Translations under genes and position numbers: made by a program
Part shown: piece after piece, positions 8,037-13,598 of the stretch
How the letters are laid out: the number at the start of each line of letters is the position of its first letter
How positions within the stretch are numbered: position 1 is the stretch's first letter
Source: JBEKVE01 sp049514335
GTDB lineage: Bacteria; Actinomycetota; Acidimicrobiia; Acidimicrobiales; UBA8190
DNA length: 13,598 nucleotides
Assembly (NCBI GenBank): GCA_049514335.1
Contig: JBEKVE010000085.1
Location: 1 to 13,598 of the forward strand
Direction: 5' to 3'
The notes under the pieces: model-generated
Told to the model about the DNA's origin: nothing
Database searches by the model: none
What the model saw: only the letters and a program-made list of their open reading frames with translations

Positions 8037-9952
8037 CAGCTGGCCACGTCCTCTTCCGCCTCGCTCGTGCGGGTGTCGAGCCCGAGCATGCCCAGCACCG
8101 CCTCCTCGATCTCCGCCGCCCGGAAGGGGACGCCCTGGACCTTCGACAACCCCTTGGCGTCCACCAGGAAATCGGCCCGCAGCAGCTTGACGAGCTGGCC
8201 CAGGTTGGTCTCGGGCACGAGCACCTGGTCGTAGGCGCGCAGGACGTCGCCGAGATTCCGGGGGAACGGGTTCAGGTGCACCAGGTGCGCATGGGCCACG
8301 GCCAGGCCCCGGGCCCGCACCCGGCGCACCCCGGCGGCGATGGCCCCGTAGGTCGAGCCCCACCCCACGATGAGCACCGGCGCGCTGCCGAGGCCCCCGA
8401 CGTCGTCCACCTCGAGGGGCGGGATGTCGTCGGCGATGCCGGCCACCTTGCGGGCCCGCAGGTGCACCATGTTCTCGTGGTTGACCGGGTCGTAGGAGAT
8501 GTTCCCCGACCCGTCCGCCTTCTCCAGGCCGCCGATGCGGTGCTCGAGTCCCGGCGTGCCCGGCACGGCCCACGGCCGGGCCAGGGTCTGCTGGTCGCGC
8601 AGGTAGGGCCAGAACACGGGCGTGCCGTCGTCCTCGGTGTGGTTGGGCGCGGTGGCGAACTCGACGTGCAGGTCGGGAAGTGACGCCGGGTCGGGCAACC
8701 GCCACGGCTCCGCCCCGTTGGCGAGGTACCCGTCGGAGAGCACGAACACCGGGGTGCGGTACTTCACGGCGATGCGCACGGCCTCCATGGCGACCTCGAA
8801 GCAGTGCGAGGGTGTCATGGGAGCCACGATGGGCACCGGCGCCTCGCCGTGGCGCCCGAACATGGCGTGCAGCAGGTCGGACTGCTCGGTCTTGGTGGGC
8901 AGGCCCGTCGACGGGCCACCCCGCTGGATGTCGATGACGAGCAGCGGCAGCTCCAGGCTGACGGCCAGGCCGATCGACTCGGACTTGAGGTCGATGCCGG
9001 GGCCGCTCGTGGTGGTGACCCCGAGCGATCCACCGAAGGCGGCACCGATGGCGGCGCCCACGCCGGCGATCTCGTCCTCGGCCTGCATGGTGCGCACGCC
9101 GAAGTGCTTGTGCTTGGACAGCTCGTGGAGGATGTCCGACGCCGGGGTGATGGGGTACGACCCCAGGAACAACGGCAGATGGGCCTGGTGGGCGGCGGCG
9201 ATGAGGCCCCAGGCGAGCGCCGTGTTCCCCGTGATGTTGGTGTAGACGCCGGGCGCCTGGGGCGCGGGCCGCACCTGGTAGTGCGACTCGAACAGCTCGG
9301 CTGTCTCGCCGAAGTTGTACCCCGCCTTGAACGCCCGGGTGTTGGCGTCGAGGATCATGGTGTTGGCGGCGAAGCGCTTCTCGATCCACTCGATCGTGGG
9401 CTCCACCGGGCGGCTGTAGAGCCAGCTCACGAGGCCGAGGGCGAAGAAGTTCTTCGAGCGCTCGGCGTCGCGGGGCTTCACCCCGGCCTCCTTGGCCACC
9501 TCCATCGTGATCGACGTCATGGGGACCTCGTACACGGTGAAGGGGGCCAGCGTGCCGTCGGTCAACGGGTTGGCCGCGTACCCCGCCTTCTCCAGGGCGC
9601 GCTCGTCGAAGGCGTCGACGTTGACGATGAGGGTCCCGCCCGTCGTCACAGCGGCCACGTTGGCCCTGAGGGCGGCCGGGTTCATGGCCACCAGCACGCT
9701 CGGGGCGTCGCCGGGCGTGAGGATGTCGTGGTCCGAGATGTGCACCTGGAAGGCCGACACGCCGGCGAGGGTGCCCGCCGGTGCCCGGATCTCCGCCGGG
9801 AAGTCGGGAAGCGTGGCCGTGTCGTTGCCGAACAGGGAGCTCACCGACGTGAACTGCGATCCGGTGAGCTGCATGCCGTCACCGGAGTCGCCGGCGAAGC
9901 GGATGACGACCCGATCGAGCTCGGTCGTCGGCTGGTGTGTCGCGGTGGACAC
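8036..9952 (-). CDS. korA: 2-oxoacid:ferredoxin oxidoreductase subunit alpha (gamma-alpha fusion)
   Basis: This 638-residue protein fuses the gamma domain (residues about 12-210, beginning VIRFAGDSGDGMQLTG) to the pyruvate:ferredoxin oxidoreductase-type alpha domain, with SYPITPAS at 265-272, MQAEDEIAGVGAAIGAA and TTTSGPGIDLKSE. This matches the KorA form that pairs with KorB rather than the large single-chain pyruvate enzymes. The start is GTG 9952, because GGAGG at 9959-9963 sits 6 nt before it and family similarity begins at about residue 12. The frame is open back to an ATG at 10060, but the added 36 residues are arginine-rich and lie across the apparent promoter. KorAB is a cytoplasmic alternative to 2-oxoglutarate dehydrogenase or, in reverse, part of reductive carboxylation. 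The direction used here cannot be judged from sequence. Confidence 0.94.
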
Positions 9953-9958
9953 CGCTGT

Positions 9959-9963
9959 CCTCC
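9959..9963 (-). promoter_or_regulatory. Strong Shine-Dalgarno GGAGG of korA
   Basis: GGAGG on the minus strand ends 6 nt before GTG 9952. It fixes the start well inside the longer open frame that reaches 10060. Confidence 0.75.
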
Positions 9964-10055
9964 GTCTCTGCAGGTCGACGGGCCCCCGACCGTCTGCCCG
10001 GGCACGGGGCCGCGCCGCGCGTGCTCGCGTGGATGCTTCGTTACTCCGGAAGCCG

Positions 10056-10061
10056 AGCATA
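10056..10061 (-). promoter_or_regulatory. Candidate minus-10 box TATGCT upstream of korA
   Basis: GGTATGCTCG on the minus strand fits the GGTANNNTCG pattern also present before fbaB and ltaE. It implies a leader of roughly 95 nt before korA. I find no good minus-35 hexamer at 16-19 bp. The remainder of 9953-10158 shows no gene. Confidence 0.4.
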
Positions 10062-10113
10062 CCGCCGCCACGGGCCGGCCCCGGGCTTGTGGCCTGTCAG
10101 CCCGTTCCTGACC

Positions 10114-10127
10114 GGCCCGCCCGGGCC
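10114..10127 (-). terminator. Short GC hairpin after fbaB
   Basis: GGCCC-GCCC-GGGCC lies 31 nt past the fbaB stop, before the korA promoter region. It is short and has no T-run, so this is a weak call. Confidence 0.3.
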
Positions 10128-10158
10128 AGACCGGGGCGCTGCCCGGCGGGACGACCCG

Positions 10159-11214
10159 TCAGGCGACGGTGACGGCCTCGTCCAGGAAGACGTCCTGCAC
10201 GGCGTGGATGAGCCCGACCCCCTCGGCCATGGGGCGCTGGAACGCCTTGCGCCCCACGATCAGGCCCGTCCCTCCCGCCCGCTTGTTGATGACGGCGGTG
10301 CGGACGGCCTGGGAGAGGTCGCTGGCGCCCTTGGACTCCCCACCCGAGTTGATGAGGCCGATGCGCCCCGCGTAGCAGTTGACCACCTGCCACCGCGTCA
10401 GGTCGACGGGGTGGTCGGTGGTGAGCTGCTCGTACACGAGGGGGTCGGTCTTGCCGAAGTTGAGCGCCGTGTACCCGCCGTTGTTCTCCGGCTGCTTCTG
10501 CTTGATGAGGTCGGCCTCGATGGTGACGCCGATGTGGTTGGCCTGACCGGTGAGGTCGGCCGCCACGTGGTAGTCGGCCTCGGCGGTCTTGAACGCCGGG
10601 TTGCGCAGGTAGCACCACAGCACGGTGAACAGGCCCCGGTCGTGGGCCTCGGCGAAGGCGGCCCGGACCTCCTGCAGCTGGCGGTCGCTCTGCTCCGAAC
10701 CGAAATAGATGGTGGCGCCAACGCCGATGGCCCCCAGGTCGGCGGCCTGGCGCACCGAGCCGAACATGACCTGGTCGTACTCGCTCGGGTAGTGCAGGAA
10801 CTCGTTGTGGTTGAGCTTCACGATGAAGGGGATGCGATGCGCATAGCGGCGCGCCACCGACCCCAGGCCACCCAGCGTGGTGGCGATGGCCGAGCACTGG
10901 GCTTCGATGGCCAGCTCGAGGAGATTGGCCGGATCGAAATAGGCGGGGTTCTTGGCGAAGCTGGCGGCGGCGGAGTGCTCGATGCCCTGGTCGACGGGGA
11001 GGATGGAGAGGTAGCCGGTACCCGCCAGCCGACCGGTCCCGTACAGGGTGGCCAGGTTGCGGACCACGGGGATGGGTCGGTCGGTGCCGACGAAGACCCG
11101 CTCGATGTAGTCGGGGCCGGGCAGCGACAGCTCGTCTGCCGTGACCCCCTTGCAGGTGTGCGAGAGCAGGCTCTCGGCCTCGTCGCCGAGCAGTGCCTCG
11201 ATATCGGTGGCCAC
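10159..11214 (-). CDS. fbaB: Class I fructose-bisphosphate aldolase, DhnA/FbaB type
   Basis: This 351-residue protein is nearly the same length as E. coli FbaB (350) and closely resembles it in the C-terminal half: GVTIEADLIKQKQPENNGGY at 229-248, INSGGESKG, TAVINKRAGGTGLIVGRKAF and LIHAVQDVFLD. K238 in ADLIKQK lines up with the Schiff-base lysine region of E. coli FbaB (K237, from memory). The N-terminal half has LPVDQGIEHS at 72-81 and VKLNHNEF at 132-139. It cleaves fructose-1,6-bisphosphate to glyceraldehyde-3-phosphate and dihydroxyacetone phosphate or, often in this subfamily, runs toward gluconeogenesis. The GTG start at 11214 has AGGAGG 6 nt upstream. An in-frame GTG at 11298 directly after the promoter box would add 28 residues of proline/arginine-rich, poorly biased sequence; I judge that to be leader. 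Confidence 0.94.
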   Translation of the reverse strand: MATDIEALLGDEAESLLSHTCKGVTADELSLPGPDYIERVFVGTDRPIPVVRNLATLYGTGRLAGTGYLSILPVDQGIEHSAAASFAKNPAYFDPANLLELAIEAQCSAIATTLGGLGSVARRYAHRIPFIVKLNHNEFLHYPSEYDQVMFGSVRQAADLGAIGVGATIYFGSEQSDRQLQEVRAAFAEAHDRGLFTVLWCYLRNPAFKTAEADYHVAADLTGQANHIGVTIEADLIKQKQPENNGGYTALNFGKTDPLVYEQLTTDHPVDLTRWQVVNCYAGRIGLINSGGESKGASDLSQAVRTAVINKRAGGTGLIVGRKAFQRPMAEGVGLIHAVQDVFLDEAVTVA

Positions 11215-11220
11215 GGTGCG

Positions 11221-11226
11221 CCTCCT
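11221..11226 (-). promoter_or_regulatory. Consensus Shine-Dalgarno AGGAGG of fbaB
   Basis: AGGAGG on the minus strand ends 6 nt before GTG 11214. It decides between this start and the in-frame GTG 11298. Confidence 0.8.
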
Positions 11227-11303
11227 GGGAGATTCGGGATGGGGGGCCGGACGTCGCCCTGCCGGTCGCTCATGACCGCAGGCCGCCGTGGCCGACACCG
11301 TCG

Positions 11304-11309
11304 ATGCTA
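11304..11309 (-). promoter_or_regulatory. Candidate minus-10 box TAGCAT upstream of fbaB
   Basis: The minus strand reads GGTAGCATCG here, the same ten bases found directly before ltaE. It implies a leader of about 80 nt ahead of the fbaB start. No clear minus-35 hexamer is visible. Confidence 0.45.
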
Positions 11310-11363
11310 CCTGCCGCCTGTCGCCACCTCCCAGATCCGAAAGACCCGTGTTCGGCCGCACCG

Positions 11364-11385
11364 CGCCGGGCGGGACGGTCCGGCG
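11364..11385 (-). terminator. Hairpin after ltaE
   Basis: A 6-bp perfect stem (CGCCGG/CCGGCG) with a 10-nt loop starts 19 nt past the ltaE stop and before the fbaB promoter box. There is no T-run, so this is a weak terminator call. Confidence 0.3.
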
Positions 11386-11404
11386 GGGTTTCCGGGCCGC
11401 AGGA

Positions 11405-12448
11405 CTACGGGGCGCCGGCCAGGGCTTTCATGGCGAGCTCGATCCCGGCGTCGTCGACGTCGTGATGCGTGACGAGGCGCAGCACGCCGGGGGCGATGGT
11501 TCCCGCCAGGACCCCCTCGTGGCGCAGGTGGTCGAGCACCTGGCGGGGTGAGGGATGGGTGAACACGACGATGTTGGTGGGCACCCGTTCCGGGTCGCAC
11601 CCCGACTCGGGCCAGCGGTCGGCCACCGCCCGGGCGAGACGTCGGGCCCGGGCATGGTCGTCGGCCAGGCGCTCCACCATGGTCCGCAGCGCCACCAGAC
11701 CGGCGGCGGCGATGACCCCGGCCTGGCGCATGGCGCCCCCCAGGCGTTGGCGCTCGGTGCGCGCCGCCGCCACCACGTCGGAGGGGCCGGCCAGGAGGGA
11801 GCCCACCGGCGCGCACAGGCCCTTGGACAGACACGACATCACGGTCGTGACGGGGGCGGCGAAGCGCGCCGCGGCGACGCCGGTGGCCACCTCGGCGTTG
11901 AACAACCGCGCCCCGTCCATGTGCACGGGAAGCCCCTCGGCCGCGGCCACCACGGCGTGGAGGGCGTCGATGCCCCAGGGCACGCCCCCCGCCGGCATGT
12001 GCGTGTTCTCGACGCACACGAGGCCGGGACGGGGGTGGTAGTGCTCGGCCGCCTCGATGGCCCACCGGACGTCGGCGGGGCTGATGGTGCCGTCGGCATC
12101 GTCCACGGCATGGATCTGCGCACCGGCGTTGGCGGCGACCCCGCCCTCCTCGAAGATCACGACGTGCTGGCGCCGTCCGGCGACGACGAGATCACCGCGC
12201 CGGCACAGCGCCCCGATGGCGGCCTGGTTGGCCATGGACCCCGACGGGACGTACACCGCGGCCGGCTTGCCCACCCGCTCGGCATAGGCCTCCTCGAGGG
12301 CGTTGACCGTCGGGTCGTCGTGGTAGCCGTCGTCGCCCACCTCCGCCTCGGCCATGGCGCGCCGCATCTCCGGCGTGGGACGGGTGACGGTGTCGCTGCG
12401 GAGATCGACGAAGCCGCCGCCACCGGCGGGCGCGGCCGTCGGGGTCAT
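11405..12448 (-). CDS. ltaE: Low-specificity L-threonine aldolase
   Basis: This 347-residue PLP enzyme of fold type I cleaves L-threonine and L-allo-threonine to glycine and acetaldehyde. Family marks in order are DLRSDTVTRPT at 15-25, GDDGYHDDPTVNALE, the PLP-contacting SGSMANQ at 69-75, ENTHMPAGG at 147-155 (usually ENTHNxAGG, so M151 is unusual), HMDGARLFNA at 176-185 with the ring-binding D178, and SCLSKGLCAPVGS with the Schiff-base lysine K209. The length is typical. ATG 12448 has no Shine-Dalgarno. Instead TAGCAT lies 6 nt upstream, pointing to a leaderless mRNA. Its promoter box shares bases with the stop codon of the upstream TPR gene, so it may be transcribed both alone and by read-through from that gene. 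Confidence 0.94.
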   Translation of the reverse strand: MTPTAAPAGGGGFVDLRSDTVTRPTPEMRRAMAEAEVGDDGYHDDPTVNALEEAYAERVGKPAAVYVPSGSMANQAAIGALCRRGDLVVAGRRQHVVIFEEGGVAANAGAQIHAVDDADGTISPADVRWAIEAAEHYHPRPGLVCVENTHMPAGGVPWGIDALHAVVAAAEGLPVHMDGARLFNAEVATGVAAARFAAPVTTVMSCLSKGLCAPVGSLLAGPSDVVAAARTERQRLGGAMRQAGVIAAAGLVALRTMVERLADDHARARRLARAVADRWPESGCDPERVPTNIVVFTHPSPRQVLDHLRHEGVLAGTIAPGVLRLVTHHDVDDAGIELAMKALAGAP

Positions 12449-12454
12449 GGACCG

Positions 12455-12460
12455 ATGCTA
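12455..12460 (-). promoter_or_regulatory. Minus-10 box TAGCAT giving a leaderless ltaE transcript
   Basis: On the minus strand GGTAGCATCG ends with its T six bases before ATG 12448. The first three bases, TAG (12460-12458), are also the stop codon of the TPR gene. The spacing fits a transcript beginning at the start codon. No minus-35 is obvious. Confidence 0.55.
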
Positions 12461-13339
12461 CCGAGCGGTGCCGGTCGCCTTGCCGCCGCCGGTCGGCCGG
12501 GGCCCGCTGCGCTCGGGGCCGGCCTTTTCGGGAGCCTTGCGCCCCGTGGCCCCGGCCCGAGGTGGCTTCCTGGACGGGCCGTGACGACGGCTGCCGCGTC
12601 CGAGGGCGGCCAGTCGGTCGGCGGCGTCGGCGACCTCGGGGTCGAACGTCACCACCCGGGCGAAGAGCTCGCGCGCCCGGGGGACGTCGCCGGCGCGCTC
12701 GTACAGGTCGGCCAGGACGTACCACTGGCGGATGTGGCGGTCACCGGGACGGCGGAGGTTTCGGGCGCCGCCCGCCGTCGCCAGCAGGGTGATGGCCTCT
12801 TCCAGCCGGCCCCGCTCGGCCAGATCGGCGGCCAGGACGAGACGGCCCTCGACCAAGACGTCGGCGGGAGGCGAGGAGCTGCGGAGCTCTTCCCACAGCG
12901 CCTCCACCCGGCGGCGGTGGCCCATGGCGCGCTCGCAGTCCATGAGCACGGGGATCTGACTGGGATCGTCGGCCGTCAGGGATCGTGCCGCCTGGAGGTG
13001 CTTCACGGCGTCGCGCCAACGACCCGACCGGTAGCACACGAGACCGTGGAGCTCGCGGGCGGCGGCGGATTCCGGCACCTCGTCGGCCAGGACCCGGGTG
13101 ATGCGCATGGCTTCGAGGTACCGATCGCGCTCGTAGGCACGCGCCGCCGCCGCCATGCGGCGCGCCAGCGTCTGCGCCCGCGAGCGCCCCACCGCTCCCG
13201 CCAGCTCGTCGACGACGTCGGAGGGAAGGGTGTCGTCGTCGGGGACGGCTGCCGACGGCCGGCCCGTGCGACCCGGCGCGGCGACGGTGCGGTTCGGCCC
13301 CGGGCCTCGTCGGCGCGCCGCGGCACCGGCTCGGTCCAC
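12458..13339 (-). CDS. Tetratricopeptide-repeat protein with basic C-terminal tail
   Basis: From GTG 13339 this is a 293-residue, probably cytoplasmic helical protein. TPR-like helical pairs are visible at about 65-97 (AARAYERDRYLEAMRITRVL), 93-125 (LHGLVCYRSGRWRDAVKHL) and 205-237 (YVLADLYERAGDVPRARELF, then the repeat end VTFDP). Before them lies a region beginning LPSDVVDELAGAVG. The last 46 residues are rich in Arg, Lys, Gly and Pro and probably disordered. TPRs scaffold protein-protein contacts; the partner is unknown. Similar proteins are familiar to me from Acidimicrobiia (recollection). The frame is open without a stop to the right edge, so the N-terminus is uncertain: GTG 13522 is another candidate. 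I favour 13339 because GGAGG lies 5 nt before it and upstream codons lose the strong G/C third-position bias. Confidence 0.78.
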   Translation of the reverse strand: MDRAGAAARRRGPGPNRTVAAPGRTGRPSAAVPDDDTLPSDVVDELAGAVGRSRAQTLARRMAAAARAYERDRYLEAMRITRVLADEVPESAAARELHGLVCYRSGRWRDAVKHLQAARSLTADDPSQIPVLMDCERAMGHRRRVEALWEELRSSSPPADVLVEGRLVLAADLAERGRLEEAITLLATAGGARNLRRPGDRHIRQWYVLADLYERAGDVPRARELFARVVTFDPEVADAADRLAALGRGSRRHGPSRKPPRAGATGRKAPEKAGPERSGPRPTGGGKATGTAR

Positions 13340-13598
13340 CGGACCCTCCGAGACCCAGTCCTCCCGGGTGGACGCCCGCGGTCCGGTACGTGGTGCTGCG
13401 TCGTGCCGGTCCCCGGCACGGGTGGAGGTGTCCTCTCGCAATACACCGGTACCCCGCCGAGCCACGCTCCCCCACCGGCGCGGCGCGACGAGAGGAACGT
13501 GCGGTGACGACCGCGGCCCCACCGGACGCCCGGGTCCCTGTCGACCACCCCCACCGGAACGGTCGGTCGGTGCAGGCCGGGCGCTGCGCGGGAGACGG
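13340..13598. other. Upstream region of the TPR gene with no confident gene
   Basis: The minus-strand frame of the TPR gene stays open through here, but third codon positions include many A and T codons (GTA, TTG, CGA, GCA, CCA, GTT), unlike the neighbouring genes. It is probably leader or promoter DNA, or an N-terminal extension of the TPR protein. GGAGG at 13345-13349 (minus strand) precedes the chosen start. No plus-strand gene is convincing. Confidence 0.4.

Noticed and set aside
10818..11273. Upstream ORF starting at ATG 11273 and overlapping fbaB out of frame
   Set aside because: It runs 151 codons inside fbaB with shadow composition and has no ribosome site. A regulatory uORF cannot be excluded but nothing supports it.
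11555..13507. Plus-strand open frame of 650 codons antisense to ltaE and the TPR gene
   Set aside because: No recognisable domain and typical shadow composition; both genes underneath have family motifs or repeats.

Overview
The window is GC-rich DNA (third codon positions overwhelmingly G or C, frequent GTG starts) with the gene content of a high-GC actinobacterium. Leaderless-looking starts, the fused GDP-mannose pyrophosphorylase/phosphomannomutase-like protein, the KorA/KorB pair and the TPR protein with a basic tail suggest class Acidimicrobiia or a close relative. That placement is inference from protein resemblance. No mobile elements, CRISPR arrays, rRNA or tRNA genes were recognised. 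It reads as ordinary chromosomal core with one regulated efflux unit.

Region A (1-5380, minus strand) is a tight four-gene cluster read right to left: a DHA2-type MFS exporter, a MerR-family regulator, a PgsA-like CDP-alcohol phosphatidyltransferase, and a sugar-nucleotide pyrophosphorylase fused to a phosphomannomutase-like domain. The last gene runs off the left edge. It is open from 2421 to base 1 with no stop, so a method requiring a stop codon inside the window would miss it. Stop/start overlaps or short gaps join the four genes. A 24-bp inverted repeat sits on the presumed promoter just before the exporter start.

Region B (5381-7010): a 177-bp divergent intergenic region leads to the only plus-strand gene, a DUF1015 protein. 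A 262-bp convergent spacer with three hairpins follows.

Region C (7011-13598, minus strand) holds, in transcription order from the right, a TPR-repeat protein (start uncertain), a low-specificity threonine aldolase (ltaE), a class I DhnA-type fructose-bisphosphate aldolase (fbaB), and the two subunits of a 2-oxoacid:ferredoxin oxidoreductase (korA, korB). The last two are coupled. FbaB and KorAB are central-carbon enzymes, and ltaE feeds glycine and acetaldehyde metabolism.

The most useful non-coding signal is a recurring minus-10-like element, GTANNNT. It occurs 6-7 nt before the ltaE and MFS starts (leaderless arrangement) and farther upstream of fbaB and korA, which instead carry strong Shine-Dalgarno sequences. 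The copies before ltaE and fbaB share the decamer GGTAGCATCG. I found no convincing wholly new system. The best leads are the exporter/MerR operator, the DUF1015 resemblance to the ParB/SerK phosphate-binding box, and the promoter family.
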